Of a stretch of 64,000 nucleotides of DNA, positions 9,654-18,921 are shown piece after piece (positions within the stretch are counted from its first letter, which is position 1; each line of letters opens with the position of its first letter). The stretch spans positions 1-64,000 of the forward strand of contig JAMCZX010000017.1 of the NCBI GenBank assembly GCA_023485205.1, written 5' to 3'. The DNA is from Candidatus Omnitrophota bacterium. GTDB taxonomy: Bacteria > Ratteibacteria > UBA8468 > B48-G9 > DTJG01. The translations under genes were made by a program, and so were the position numbers. The notes under the pieces are model-generated. The model was not told the origin of the DNA, ran no database searches, and saw nothing but the letters and a program-made list of their open reading frames with translations.

Positions 9654-11077
9654 GTTTTTGGTCTTAAAAGAGGAAATAATATAACATCTCTTATAGAGGA
9701 AGAATCTGTTAACAGCATAACAAGCCTGTCTATTCCAATGCCGAGACCGCCTGCCGGCGGCATCCCGTATTCAAGTGCTTCAATATAATCCTCATCCACT
9801 GTTTTTGGCCTGTCGGGTGCTGCATTCCGAACTTCCTCTTCAAATCTTTTTTTCTGTTCAACAGGGTCATTAAGCTCAGAGTAGGCATTGGCAATCTCCA
9901 GCCCGGATATGTATAACTCAAATCTTTCTGTAAGGTCCGGATTATCCCTGTAGGATTTTGCCAGGGGTGATATTTCTTTTGGATAGCCGATTACAAACGT
10001 TGGCTGGACAAATGAAGACTGTATTTTTTTTGTGAAAATAAGGTCAAGAAGGTCATAAATATTTTCTTTACCCTCTATTTCCAGGTGGTATTCAACGGCT
10101 TTATCTTTTACCTCCCGGTAATTGTTCCATTGTGTAATTCCAACTTCTTTCCATACGTCTGTCCACATTATTCTTTTCCATGGTTTTTTAAAACCCAGTC
10201 TATTTTCCTGGTACGTACATTCTGTCCCGCCGTGGATCTTTTCTACGACGTAAAGAAGAATTTCCTCTGTCAGATTTATCATTTCCCCGCAATCCTTGTA
10301 GGCGGAATAAACTTCAAGCATCGTAAATTCCGGGTTATGGAGAGTGGATATGCCCTCGTTTCTGAATGACCTGTTTATCTCATAAACGTTTTCCAGTCCC
10401 CCTACAAGCAGTCTCTTGAGATAAAGTTCAGGCGCAATTCTTAGATACAGGTTCATGTCAAGGGAATTGTGATGGGTTATGAAAGGCTTAGCCTCGGCGC
10501 CCCCGGGAATAGGATGCATCATTGGCGTTTCAACTTCAAAAAACCCCTGATTGTTTAAGAATTCCCTCATAAGGGAAAGTATTTTTGTCCTTGTTATGAA
10601 TATTTTTTTTACGTCATGGTTCATAATAAGATCCAGATATCTTTTTCTGTACCTGATTTCCACGTCTTTCAGGCCATGCCATTTTTCAGGAAGAGGCATC
10701 AGGTTTTTTGAAAGAAGGACAAAACTTTTTGTAAGGAGCGTTAACTGCCCTGTATGGGTTTTAAATAATTCACCCTGGAGACCGATAATGTCGCCAACGT
10801 CAATGTTTTTAAAATCATCCCAGTGTTCATCACCCAGCAGGTCCTTTTTAAAATATACCTGGATTTTTCCTGAATTGTCTGAAACGTCACAAAACGCGGC
10901 TTTACCATGCCGTCTGATTCCCATTATTCTCCCGGCAATGGATGCTTCACCGCTTTCTTTTTGAAGAACCTTTAAAATATCCTCCTTTGAATACTTTCTT
11001 CCATAAGGTTCCACGCCTTTTCCCTTCCACCAGTCAAGCTTTATCTTTTTTTCCTCCAGCATATTATCTTCAGCCAT
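9650..11077 (-). CDS. lysS: Lysyl-tRNA synthetase, class II
   Basis: Charges tRNA-Lys. The 475 residues comprise an N-terminal OB-fold anticodon-binding domain (about 40-150) and a class II catalytic core with motif 2 (FRNEGISTLHNPEFTMLE) and motif 3 (GLGIGIDRLVMLLT). GGAGGATT lies just before the ATG, a strong ribosome site. It heads a four-gene transcript with murJ, an amidohydrolase and a GH20-like protein. Confidence 0.96.
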   Translation of the reverse strand: MAEDNMLEEKKIKLDWWKGKGVEPYGRKYSKEDILKVLQKESGEASIAGRIMGIRRHGKAAFCDVSDNSGKIQVYFKKDLLGDEHWDDFKNIDVGDIIGLQGELFKTHTGQLTLLTKSFVLLSKNLMPLPEKWHGLKDVEIRYRKRYLDLIMNHDVKKIFITRTKILSLMREFLNNQGFFEVETPMMHPIPGGAEAKPFITHHNSLDMNLYLRIAPELYLKRLLVGGLENVYEINRSFRNEGISTLHNPEFTMLEVYSAYKDCGEMINLTEEILLYVVEKIHGGTECTYQENRLGFKKPWKRIMWTDVWKEVGITQWNNYREVKDKAVEYHLEIEGKENIYDLLDLIFTKKIQSSFVQPTFVIGYPKEISPLAKSYRDNPDLTERFELYISGLEIANAYSELNDPVEQKKRFEEEVRNAAPDRPKTVDEDYIEALEYGMPPAGGLGIGIDRLVMLLTDSSSIRDVILFPLLRPKT

Positions 11078-11114
11078 AATCCTCCCCGTTGATTTAGTTT
11101 ATAATTTTAACACT

Positions 11115-11142
11115 CTTATACTATTGGGACAAAATTTTTCAA
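11115..11142 (-). promoter_or_regulatory. Promoter of the lysS-murJ operon
   Basis: On the minus strand TTGAAA (11137-11142) is followed after 16 bp by TATAAG (11115-11120), each 5 of 6 to consensus. The start of transcription would lie about 30 nt upstream of the lysS ATG. Confidence 0.55.
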
Positions 11143-11152
11143 ATGTATACTG

Positions 11153-12337
11153 TTATTGGGATTGAATAGATTCTCTTTTTGTTGATATCATTAATCCTGC
11201 CATCATTAACAGGGATGTTAAAACAACAACCTGAACAATAAGCGGTCTGCTTATGAATAATATTCTTTGTGTTGAGCCAATAGAAAGAAACAGTAATATC
11301 GTAACAAGTCCCCTTGGTGCGATGAACAGCAATGGCATTAATGGCAGTTTGGATATTTTAAGCTGGATTGTCCTGAAAACAAAAATAAAAGCAACAATAC
11401 ATATAGCCCATATTAAATCTGCCATATTTAAAACCATGGATGTTTCAATAAGATAACCGAATATGAGAAAAAAGAACGTTCTTACCAAAAAAGCTGATTC
11501 ATTTGTAAGCTCCCTGAATTTATTAATTTCAGTATCTAATTCCTTAGAATGAAACTTTTCCATCCTTTTAAACTTTTTTAATACATCAATATTCCCAAGA
11601 AAAAGTCCGAATAACAAAATGAAGATTAATGCCGGCAGGTTATAAAATTCTGCAATGGAATAAATTAAAATCACAATCAAAATAATAGGAATAAATTTTA
11701 TGTGATGTTCAATCTTACTTAATAAAAAAGAAAGTCCGACAATAGAAATAAATGAAACAAAGAGGATAATCAAACATTGTAAACCAAGGTATCCAAATGA
11801 ATAGAAATTAAAATTATTGTTAAGGACTATAAAATTGAAAAATACAACCCCTATGACATCTGACAAACTGCTTTCATAAATAATAAATTCCCGGTTGGCA
11901 GATGAAAGATTTATTGTGCTTGGAATAGCAAAAGCACTGCTTATAACACATAAAGGAATAGCATTGATTAAACTGATTTTAAAAGAATATCCTCCAAAAT
12001 ACATAATCAAACAAACAAGTGAAAATGCCAATGCAAACATAGGGAGCAGCGCGCCAAAAAATGATTTTACAATCAGGGCGGATTTTGCCCTGTTCATTTT
12101 AATACTTAATGAACCTTCAAGAACTATAAGGATAAGCCCGATTGTTCCGAGTATAGGCAGGATTAAAGAAAAATCAGGGATATGCCTGAATTTAAAAAAA
12201 TCAGTCAACTGTTTTATTGCCCAACCTAAAAGCAATAAAAGGATTACTGATGGAATTTTAGTCCGTGAAGAAGTAATATCAAACAGATAAGCAATTAAAA
12301 TAAAAAAACAGACGGCTATTATTATTGTTAATGTCAT
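11153..12337 (-). CDS. CPA1-type cation:proton antiporter
   Basis: A membrane protein of 394 residues with 11-12 hydrophobic segments, matching the Na+/H+ exchanger (PF00999) fold. TSSRTKIPSVILLLLLGW resembles the first conserved helix of CPA1 members and LSDVIGVVFFNF contains the expected Asp in the ion-binding helix. It has no C-terminal regulatory domain. It would exchange Na+ or K+ for H+ at the inner membrane; the ion cannot be read from the sequence. It stands alone, divergent from lpxI. Confidence 0.75.
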   Translation of the reverse strand: MTLTIIIAVCFFILIAYLFDITSSRTKIPSVILLLLLGWAIKQLTDFFKFRHIPDFSLILPILGTIGLILIVLEGSLSIKMNRAKSALIVKSFFGALLPMFALAFSLVCLIMYFGGYSFKISLINAIPLCVISSAFAIPSTINLSSANREFIIYESSLSDVIGVVFFNFIVLNNNFNFYSFGYLGLQCLIILFVSFISIVGLSFLLSKIEHHIKFIPIILIVILIYSIAEFYNLPALIFILLFGLFLGNIDVLKKFKRMEKFHSKELDTEINKFRELTNESAFLVRTFFFLIFGYLIETSMVLNMADLIWAICIVAFIFVFRTIQLKISKLPLMPLLFIAPRGLVTILLFLSIGSTQRILFISRPLIVQVVVLTSLLMMAGLMISTKRESIQSQ

Positions 12338-12400
12338 TTTATTTTCAGTCCTATTTTAACAGGATAAACAGTAAAATTCAAAATTTCAGAATGAACATGA

Positions 12401-12430
12401 TGATACCATTTTAAAAAAAGATGATATAAT
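12401..12430 (+). promoter_or_regulatory. Probable promoter of lpxI
   Basis: A perfect TATAAT at 12425-12430 lies 26 nt before the lpxI ATG. The best -35 at 18 bp spacing is the poor TGATAC (12401-12406). GGGGAA precedes the start codon as ribosome site. Confidence 0.45.
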
Positions 12431-12456
12431 ATTTTTCCTGAATTTATGGGGAAGAT

Positions 12457-13263
12457 ATGGAAAAAATAGGAATATTTGCAGGAAAAGGCGGGATTGTATC
12501 TTTAGCAGTTAATGAAATAAAAAAAAGGGGGAAAGAGCCTGTTATGTTTTCATTTTATGACATGGATTTCCCCGGTATTAAATTTTATAAGATTGGATTT
12601 GGCGCTCTGGATGAATTTTTGTACAAGGCACGGAAGGAAGGGGTTTCACGGATTATTCTTGTGGGCAAAATCCACCCGCAGGAAATATTTAAAAAGCCTC
12701 TTGATGCTTCAGGCGGGAACTTTATAAAGAGTCTCAAAACGTTCGTTCCTGAGGATATTTTATTAAACCTTGTCAGATACATTGAAAAACATCACATAAG
12801 AACCATACCTTTAACGAACGTTTTCAGGGACTGCATTGCCATGGAAAAAATGTATTCAAATGAAAAACCCGGACCAAAAGACCTTGTTGACATAGATTTT
12901 TCATGGAAAATTGCAAAATACGCTGCTAATAAAAAAATAGGCCAGGCGGTTTCTGTAAAAAATGGTATGGTCATTGCAGTTGAGGGAATTGAAGGAACTG
13001 ATGAAATGATAAAGAGGTCAGGAAATTACTGCGAGGATTTTACTGTAATGAAGGTTATAAGAGCAGGTCAAAGCACAAAGTTTGATTTACCAACAGTCGG
13101 GCCGGACACTGTGAAAAATTTTGTAGAATCCAAAGGCAGGGTTCTTGTTTTTGAAGCAGGTAAAACAATAATTCTGGATGAGGAAAAAATAAAAGACATG
13201 GCTGATAAAAACAAAATAATCGTTCTCGGCTATAAAGGCAGAAAAAACAAACATGTTAATTAA
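12457..13263 (+). CDS. lpxI: UDP-2,3-diacylglucosamine pyrophosphatase LpxI
   Basis: Hydrolyses UDP-2,3-diacylglucosamine to lipid X and UMP, the fourth step of lipid A synthesis, replacing LpxH in many bacteria. The 268 residues match the usual length. The N-terminal GIFAGKGGIVSLAVNEIKKRG, the central AVEGIEGTDEMI and the C-terminal FDLPTVGPDTV (which holds the Asp needed for catalysis in the Caulobacter enzyme) are the family signatures. The next gene overlaps it by 11 bp. It is direct evidence for a lipid A outer membrane. Confidence 0.92.
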   Translation: MEKIGIFAGKGGIVSLAVNEIKKRGKEPVMFSFYDMDFPGIKFYKIGFGALDEFLYKARKEGVSRIILVGKIHPQEIFKKPLDASGGNFIKSLKTFVPEDILLNLVRYIEKHHIRTIPLTNVFRDCIAMEKMYSNEKPGPKDLVDIDFSWKIAKYAANKKIGQAVSVKNGMVIAVEGIEGTDEMIKRSGNYCEDFTVMKVIRAGQSTKFDLPTVGPDTVKNFVESKGRVLVFEAGKTIILDEEKIKDMADKNKIIVLGYKGRKNKHVN

Positions 13264-14680
13264 ATCCCTGAAAGAGGAAATATTAAGTTATCTTGAGGAT
13301 TCTTCAAACCTGAGAACTGGAACCTGCGAAGGTGTTTTTATACCTGAAGATGAAAAAGAGACTCTTGAAGCTGTAAACATATGCCTGTCAAAAAAAGAGC
13401 CATTTACTGTTTCCGGTGGCGGAACCGGAACGGTGGGAGGAAGAATCCCGTTTTCCGGTTATGTTATATCCACGGAAAAACTGAATAAAATAAAAAATTC
13501 TGAAAATAATAAAGTCTGTCTCCAGTCAGGGGTTGTTATACATAATTTTTTAAATGAGATTGAAAATGCGGGAAAATTTTATCCACCCTATCCAACAGAA
13601 AAAAGCGCTTTTATCGGCGGGAACGTTTCAACCAACGCCTCCGGCGAATATAGCTTTCGTTTTGGGGCAACAAGAAGGTATGTGGAAAAAATACGGATGG
13701 TTACAGGCGCAGGACGTCTTATTGAAATACAAAGGGGTAAACATTTTGCAGATGCAGACGGGATTATAAGATATGCAGACATGAAAATACCTGTCCCCTC
13801 TTACAAAACGCCAGAGATAAAATGTTCGGCCGGGTATTTTTCAAAGACGGGAATGGATTTAATAGACCTTATTATTGGTTCTGAAGGAACTCTCGGGGTT
13901 ATTACTGAGGTTGAAGTCCGACTGATGGAAAAACTGCCGGAAAGATTTATTCTGATTCTTTTTTTGAAAAATGAAGAAAGGGTTATAGAGTTTTTATCTG
14001 ATGTCCAAAAGAAATTTGCAAATGAGCTCTATATGCTTGAATTTTTTGATAATTTCAGCCTTGAATTTCTTAAATCCGATTTCCCTGAAATACCCGGGAA
14101 AACGTGTGCATTTTATATTGAAAGCGTTTACAATGATAACATTCTTGAAAAATGGATGAACTTAAGCGAGACATATAATGCTGTAGACGTTATTGCAGGC
14201 AGTGATAAAAAAAATTATGAGCGGCTTATTAATTTCAGGCACAGACTTCCTGAAAACATTAATACCTATTTCAAAAAGCTCAACATAACAAAAATATCCC
14301 TTGACCTTGCGGTAAGTAAAGAAAATTTTTCATCCTTATTTTCTTTTTACAGGAGTCTTACGTCAAAAACAAATACCAGGACAGTTCTTTTTGGCCATAT
14401 AGGGGAAAGCCATCTTCATTTCAATCTTTTTCCTGTTGATGAAAATGAAAGAAACGAGGTAAAAGAAATATACATAAAGTGCCTAAGGAAAGTCCTTTCA
14501 ATGGGTGGAACCGTATCTGCAGAGCATGGAATCGGAAAGATTAAACACCGGTATCTTGAAATGATGTATGGACAGAAAGGTATTGGGGATATGCTAAGAG
14601 TTAAAAAGATTTTTGACCCGCAGGGGCTTACCGGGCCGGATAATCTTTTTGATTACTCTCTTGTAAAAAGCTATCAATAA
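13253..14680 (+). CDS. FAD-linked oxidase, GlcD/D-lactate dehydrogenase family
   Basis: A flavoprotein of 475 residues with an N-terminal PCMH FAD-binding domain (SGGGTGTVGGRIPFSG at about 60, SEGTLGVITEVEVRLM at about 210) and a C-terminal FAD-oxidase domain ending with HIGESHLHFN and AEHGIGKIKHRYL. Such enzymes oxidise 2-hydroxy acids (glycolate, D-lactate). There is no GlcE/GlcF or electron-transfer flavoprotein gene beside it, so the electron acceptor is unknown. It overlaps lpxI by 11 bp and must be co-translated with it, an odd pairing for a lipid A gene. Confidence 0.85.
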   Translation: MLIKSLKEEILSYLEDSSNLRTGTCEGVFIPEDEKETLEAVNICLSKKEPFTVSGGGTGTVGGRIPFSGYVISTEKLNKIKNSENNKVCLQSGVVIHNFLNEIENAGKFYPPYPTEKSAFIGGNVSTNASGEYSFRFGATRRYVEKIRMVTGAGRLIEIQRGKHFADADGIIRYADMKIPVPSYKTPEIKCSAGYFSKTGMDLIDLIIGSEGTLGVITEVEVRLMEKLPERFILILFLKNEERVIEFLSDVQKKFANELYMLEFFDNFSLEFLKSDFPEIPGKTCAFYIESVYNDNILEKWMNLSETYNAVDVIAGSDKKNYERLINFRHRLPENINTYFKKLNITKISLDLAVSKENFSSLFSFYRSLTSKTNTRTVLFGHIGESHLHFNLFPVDENERNEVKEIYIKCLRKVLSMGGTVSAEHGIGKIKHRYLEMMYGQKGIGDMLRVKKIFDPQGLTGPDNLFDYSLVKSYQ

Positions 14681-14755
14681 TTCCCATATCTTAACTTGTT
14701 TTACGGCATAAATCCTTATTTTTAGATGATTTTAAGGATTTCAACTCCTTGAAAT

Positions 14756-14782
14756 TTGACAAAAATCAGGAATTGTTATAAA
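14756..14782 (+). promoter_or_regulatory. Promoter of the second DUF4143 ATPase
   Basis: TTGACA at 14756-14761 and TATAAA at 14777-14782 with a 15-bp spacer, shorter than ideal. The ATG is only 8 nt past the -10, so the transcript would be leaderless or nearly so. Confidence 0.5.
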
Positions 14783-14790
14783 TTAAGGAT

Positions 14791-15936
14791 ATGATACATA
14801 GATTTTATCAAAAATTGGGGAATTATTTAAAACCCAATAACGTATTGGTAATTTATGGACCAAGACAGGTAGGTAAAACCACCCTTCTAAAAAACTTTTT
14901 ATCTAAAACAAACCTAAAATACAAATTGGATTCTGGAGAAAATATCAGAACACAACAAATTTTAAGCTCCCAGAATTTTTCTCAAATTTTTGATTATGTA
15001 AGTGGATATCAACTTATTGCGGTTGATGAAGCCCAGCATATTCCCAATGTTGGACAAGGTCTTAAAATTATTGTTGATAATGTGCCAAGAATTATGATTA
15101 TAGCAACAGGGTCATCTTCTTTTGAACTTTCCGGGCAAATCGGAGAACCTTTAACAGGGAGAAAAAAAACACTCACTCTTTTTCCTGTTGCATTATTAGA
15201 ACTTTCCATGATTTATAATCCTTATGAAATTAACGAGAAACTTTCTGAATTACTTGTTTTTGGCTCTTATCCAAAGGTTTTAACTGCAAAAAACAAAAAT
15301 GAAAAAATAGAAGTTCTGGAAGAACTTGCACATTCTTATTTATTAAAAGATATTTTAGAGTTTGAAAGAATTAAATCCTCCAAAATTCTTCTGGATTTAA
15401 TAAGATCGCTTGCTTTTCAGATTGGAAACGAAGTTTCATTATCAGAATTAAGCGGAAAAATTGGTGTTGATTATAAAACAGTAGCAAGATATCTTGATAT
15501 TTTAGAAAAAACATTTGTTATTATTAATATTCGTGGTTTTTCAAGAAATTTAAGAAAAGAAATAACAAAAAAGAGTAAATATTATTTTTATGATATTGGC
15601 ATTCGTAATGCCATTGTTTCAAATTTCAATGAATTGGATATACGGGATGATTGCGGAAAACTCTGGGAGAATTTTCTTGTAGTGGAAAGATTAAAAACCC
15701 AGTCCTATTTGAATATTATATCTAATAATTATTTCTGGAGAACATGGGACCAAAAAGAAATTGACTGGATTGAAGAAAGACAGGGACAAATTTTTGGTTA
15801 TGAATTTAAGTTTTCAAAAAAGAAAAAAGAAAAAATCAAAATACCAAAAGAATTTTTGTCAGCATATCCAGGAGCACAAGTAAAAGTTATACATCCTGAA
15901 AATTATCATGATTTTTTATTACCAGGTAGAATATAG
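14791..15936 (+). CDS. AAA family ATPase with C-terminal DUF4143 domain
   Basis: Same family as the gene at 311-1501 but clearly diverged. The 381 residues carry the P-loop GPRQVGKTT near residue 24, Walker B IAVDEAQ, sensor-like ATGSSSFELSG and a C-terminal RTWDQKEIDWIEE that matches the DUF4143 nuclease-like core. Function is unknown for the family. It stands alone between the oxidase gene and convergent waaA; AAGGAT sits directly before the ATG. The stops of this gene and waaA are only 12 bp apart, inside a copy of the intergenic repeat. Confidence 0.85.
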   Translation: MIHRFYQKLGNYLKPNNVLVIYGPRQVGKTTLLKNFLSKTNLKYKLDSGENIRTQQILSSQNFSQIFDYVSGYQLIAVDEAQHIPNVGQGLKIIVDNVPRIMIIATGSSSFELSGQIGEPLTGRKKTLTLFPVALLELSMIYNPYEINEKLSELLVFGSYPKVLTAKNKNEKIEVLEELAHSYLLKDILEFERIKSSKILLDLIRSLAFQIGNEVSLSELSGKIGVDYKTVARYLDILEKTFVIINIRGFSRNLRKEITKKSKYYFYDIGIRNAIVSNFNELDIRDDCGKLWENFLVVERLKTQSYLNIISNNYFWRTWDQKEIDWIEERQGQIFGYEFKFSKKKKEKIKIPKEFLSAYPGAQVKVIHPENYHDFLLPGRI

Positions 15937-15968
15937 GTAAATACTCAATCAACGGTGTTTGAAATAAG
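15936..15968. repeat. Intergenic repeat, M2 module (copy 1)
   Basis: GGTAAATACTCAATCAACGG followed by TGTTTGAAATAAG is the reverse complement of the module at 40241-40271. The module overlaps the last codons of waaA, so the waaA tail (YFKHR) is encoded by repeat sequence. Confidence 0.6.
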
Positions 15969-17214
15969 ATGGAAGGAAATTTTCAATAATTTTAATACTT
16001 TCCTCTATTGCCCCTTTATTTTCAAGTATTACGTTATACCCATTTTCCCCCATTTTTTTTGAAACAGCAGGGTTTTTGATAAATTCTAAAACTCTAGTAT
16101 GAAGCTCATTAAAATCATTGACTTCAATTCCTGCGTTTTTTTGTTTCAGTAATTCCCATTCCTCTCTGAAGTCCCAGTTATATTTCCCCAGAATAACACA
16201 TTTTTTAAATGCAAACGGCTCAATCGGATTCTGTCCGCCTGCAGGAACAAGACTCCCGCCAACAAAAGCGAATTCACATATGCTGTAAAAATTTGTTAAT
16301 TCACCGTATATATCAAGAATAAGAATTTTAAAATCATCCCTGTTCCATCTGCTTTTTCTTACATAATCCATATTTTTTTGAGCAAGAATTGAAAAGATGT
16401 TTGTTTTATCAAGATATCTCGGGGCAATAACAATTGATATATCAGAAAATGAATTCAGAATATCCCTGCATATGTTAACAACAGGTTCTTCTTCAGCGGG
16501 ATGTATGGAGCCAAAAACAATAATTCTTTTATTTGTAAAATCTTCGGGTTTTTCAGAAAAACCAAGGATGTATGCCTTATCAAATTTCAGGCTTTTGCTT
16601 ATCTGTACTTTTTCCTTTTCAGCCCCGAGTTTTATGATTCTTTCTGCATCCTCCCCACCACGCATAACAAAAGTATCAATATAAGACAGGATATTTCTGA
16701 AAAAGAAGTGAAACTTTTTATAAATTTTAAAAGAACCAGGGGATATTCTGCCATTCAACATAATAATGATGCAATTTTTATTTTTTAACATCCTTAAAAG
16801 ATTTGGCCAGATTTCTGCTTCAACAAGAATAAAAAGTGATGGTTTTATAAGGTCTATGGTTTTCCGGACAATAAAATAGAAATCAACCGGAAGAAATATA
16901 ACAGGTATATCAGGAATCTGTTTGTTTGCGATTTCACGGCCGGATTTTGAACTGCAGCTTAAGATTATTTTTATACATGGAAATCTATCCCTTATTTCAG
17001 TGATAAATGGAATTATTGCTGAAATCTCACCGATTGAAACGGCATGTATCCATATTGTTTTTTTATGGGGCTCTTTTTTTATTATTTTCGGATAGATACC
17101 TATTCTTTCCTTCCAGTGTGAGTTTTCCCCTGAAATTCTTTTAAAATAAAAAATAATTGCCAGTGGAAGTATAAAAATTCCGGCTATTTCATATAAGAGA
17201 TACAATATTCCCAT
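15949..17214 (-). CDS. waaA: 3-deoxy-D-manno-octulosonic acid (Kdo) transferase
   Basis: Adds Kdo to lipid IVA at the inner membrane. The 421 residues are typical for WaaA/KdtA. An N-terminal membrane anchor (IAGIFILPLAIIFYF) is followed by HAVSIGE, whose Glu is the catalytic base, by LVEAEIWPNLLR, NGRISPGSF, and in the nucleotide-binding domain VPAGGQNPIEPFAF. With lpxI and a heptose phosphatase it shows an LPS-type outer membrane. No other LPS gene is adjacent. Confidence 0.93.
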   Translation of the reverse strand: MGILYLLYEIAGIFILPLAIIFYFKRISGENSHWKERIGIYPKIIKKEPHKKTIWIHAVSIGEISAIIPFITEIRDRFPCIKIILSCSSKSGREIANKQIPDIPVIFLPVDFYFIVRKTIDLIKPSLFILVEAEIWPNLLRMLKNKNCIIIMLNGRISPGSFKIYKKFHFFFRNILSYIDTFVMRGGEDAERIIKLGAEKEKVQISKSLKFDKAYILGFSEKPEDFTNKRIIVFGSIHPAEEEPVVNICRDILNSFSDISIVIAPRYLDKTNIFSILAQKNMDYVRKSRWNRDDFKILILDIYGELTNFYSICEFAFVGGSLVPAGGQNPIEPFAFKKCVILGKYNWDFREEWELLKQKNAGIEVNDFNELHTRVLEFIKNPAVSKKMGENGYNVILENKGAIEESIKIIENFLPSYFKHR

Positions 17215-17270
17215 TCTTTTATACTAACATATTTTTTACTTGCAGACACGAGTAAGAAAAAGAAAAAACA

Positions 17271-17412
17271 GAAATTCCGACATAAGAAATGTTTACTTTA
17301 CTAAAGTAAGAAAGATAAGTTCTGGATTGCTCTTCTCTTCTTTATAACTGCGCTCTTTCAAATAAAGATTCAAAGACAATTCAAACTTATCTTGTTCTTA
17401 TGTCGGAGTTTC
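17271..17412. repeat. Intergenic inverted-repeat element (copy 2), most complete
   Basis: Outer arms GAAATTCCGACATAAGAA (17271-17288) and TTCTTATGTCGGAGTTTC (17395-17412) pair at 17 of 18 positions. Inside, GATAAGTTCTGGATTG (from 17314) pairs with CAATTCAAACTTATC (ending 17391). A small palindrome TTACTTTA-C-TAAAGTAA lies between the left arms. No open frame is present. The element fills the gap between waaA and amtB; similar arms recur at 20430, 21928, 37772, 40225 and 50590. Confidence 0.8.
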
Positions 17413-17428
17413 AGAAAGAAATAACAGG

Positions 17429-18664
17429 CTACTCCATAAGGGTATAGCCCGTTTCATGATGCTGGGATAAATCAATACCCATGTGCTCCTCTTTTTCACT
17501 CACCCTTACCCCCAGGACAACGTCTATCAACTTATAAATTATAAACGTTGCTCCAAACGTATAGGCAACTGTTACCCCGACTGCAAGCATCTGTATCAAA
17601 ACCTGTTTCCCGTTTCCATATACCAGACCATTTGCACCACCCGGGTTTATCAGTATTGAAGCAAAAATCCCGGTGGAAATTGCCCCCCACATTCCACCGA
17701 TACCATGGACCCCGAATGCATCCAATGAATCATCATAACCAAATTTTGGTTTGAGGAAACTTACTGCAAGGAAACAGAAAGTTCCTGCAAAAAACCCTAT
17801 GATTATGGAATTTACCGGGCTGACAAAACCTGCCGCAGGCGTAACCGCAACAAGCCCTGCCACTGCACCTGATATTACCCCAAGCAGCGTTGCCTGTCCA
17901 TTGAATATCCAGTCCATAAACATCCATGCCAAACCCGCTGCAGCTGTTGCTACGTTAGTCGTAACAAAAGCATTGGCAGCAAGCCCATTTGCGGCAAGCG
18001 CGCTTCCTGCATTAAACCCAAACCATCCAAACCATAACAGCGCCGCACCAAGAGCAGCAAAAGGCAGGTTATGGGGCGGCGGCGTCCTGTCAATGGTTCT
18101 TTTTCCAATAATCAGAGCCGTTACCAGGGCTGCAATACCGGCATTAATGTGAACGACCGTACCACCCGCAAAATCAAGAACACCAAGTGTCCTTAACCAT
18201 CCCCCTATTCCCCATACCCAGTGTGCAATAGGGTCATAAACAAACGTTGTCCATAAAACCGTAAACAAAAGAAAAGATGAAAATTTCATCCTCTCTGCAA
18301 AAGCACCAATTATCAAGGCAGGCGTGATAACCGCAAACATCATCTGGAATATCATAAATGCCTCAAAAGGTATTGTTGGCGCATAAGCAGGGTTTGGAGC
18401 AAATCCAACGCCTTTTAATCCTGCAAAGGCAAACCCACCCCAGAACCCGTGTGATGGAGCAAAAGCAAGGCTAAACCCGAAAAGAACCCACTGAATGCTT
18501 ACCACGCATAAGGCGGCAAAACATTGCATAAGAACACCAAGAATGTTTTTTCTACGGACAAGACCACCATAAAAAAATGCTAATCCGGGTGTCATAAGCA
18601 TAACCAGAGCTGCAGATATCAAAACCCATGCAGTATCCCCTGCATTTATCATTGTATTTCCCAT
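17429..18664 (-). CDS. amtB: Ammonium transporter
   Basis: An Amt/Rh channel of 411 residues with 11 hydrophobic segments that conducts ammonia across the inner membrane. GLAFFYGGLVRRKN follows the first helix, and the twin pore histidines appear in GTVVHINAG and GVHGIGGMWG. AGGAG precedes the chosen ATG. The usual PII gene (glnK) is not on either side. Two terminator-like hairpins lie upstream; the nearer one could be a leader attenuator. The acs operon ends just upstream, so amtB needs its own promoter or read-through. Confidence 0.95.
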   Translation of the reverse strand: MGNTMINAGDTAWVLISAALVMLMTPGLAFFYGGLVRRKNILGVLMQCFAALCVVSIQWVLFGFSLAFAPSHGFWGGFAFAGLKGVGFAPNPAYAPTIPFEAFMIFQMMFAVITPALIIGAFAERMKFSSFLLFTVLWTTFVYDPIAHWVWGIGGWLRTLGVLDFAGGTVVHINAGIAALVTALIIGKRTIDRTPPPHNLPFAALGAALLWFGWFGFNAGSALAANGLAANAFVTTNVATAAAGLAWMFMDWIFNGQATLLGVISGAVAGLVAVTPAAGFVSPVNSIIIGFFAGTFCFLAVSFLKPKFGYDDSLDAFGVHGIGGMWGAISTGIFASILINPGGANGLVYGNGKQVLIQMLAVGVTVAYTFGATFIIYKLIDVVLGVRVSEKEEHMGIDLSQHHETGYTLME

Positions 18665-18711
18665 TATTTTTCTCCTTATTACTTAGTTATTTTATTTATT
18701 CCCTTGAAAAC

Positions 18712-18756
18712 AAAAAAAAGGACGTCTTCTTCTTTGAAAGAAAGAAAAACGTCCTT
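18712..18756 (-). terminator. Hairpin with T-tract directly upstream of amtB (terminator or leader attenuator)
   Basis: Minus strand: AAGGACGT (18749-18756) pairs with ACGTCCTT (18718-18725) around a pyrimidine-rich loop and runs straight into eight T residues (18712-18719). It lies about 50 bp before the amtB start, downstream of the stronger acs terminator, so it may act as a conditional attenuator if amtB transcription starts between the two. Confidence 0.6.
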
Positions 18757-18781
18757 GTTATTATTAATGCAACTTTGCAAA

Positions 18782-18820
18782 TAAAAAAGCCTCCAGAAGC
18801 AGCTTTGCATTCTGGAGGCT
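18782..18820 (-). terminator. Rho-independent terminator of the acs operon
   Basis: Minus strand: AGCCTCCAGAA (18810-18820) pairs perfectly with TTCTGGAGGCT (18788-18798), 11 bp and GC-rich, followed by TTTTTTAT. It lies about 100 bp past the DUF3786 stop and closes the operon that begins at cooC. Confidence 0.88.
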
Positions 18821-18921
18821 ACATTGTCTCCAACTTTATATGTAAAATAGCATTTTAAAGTATTCCAGTCAAATTTATTTTGAAAGTAGGGTACCAGATG
18901 GATTTCACTTAACAATTCCTC

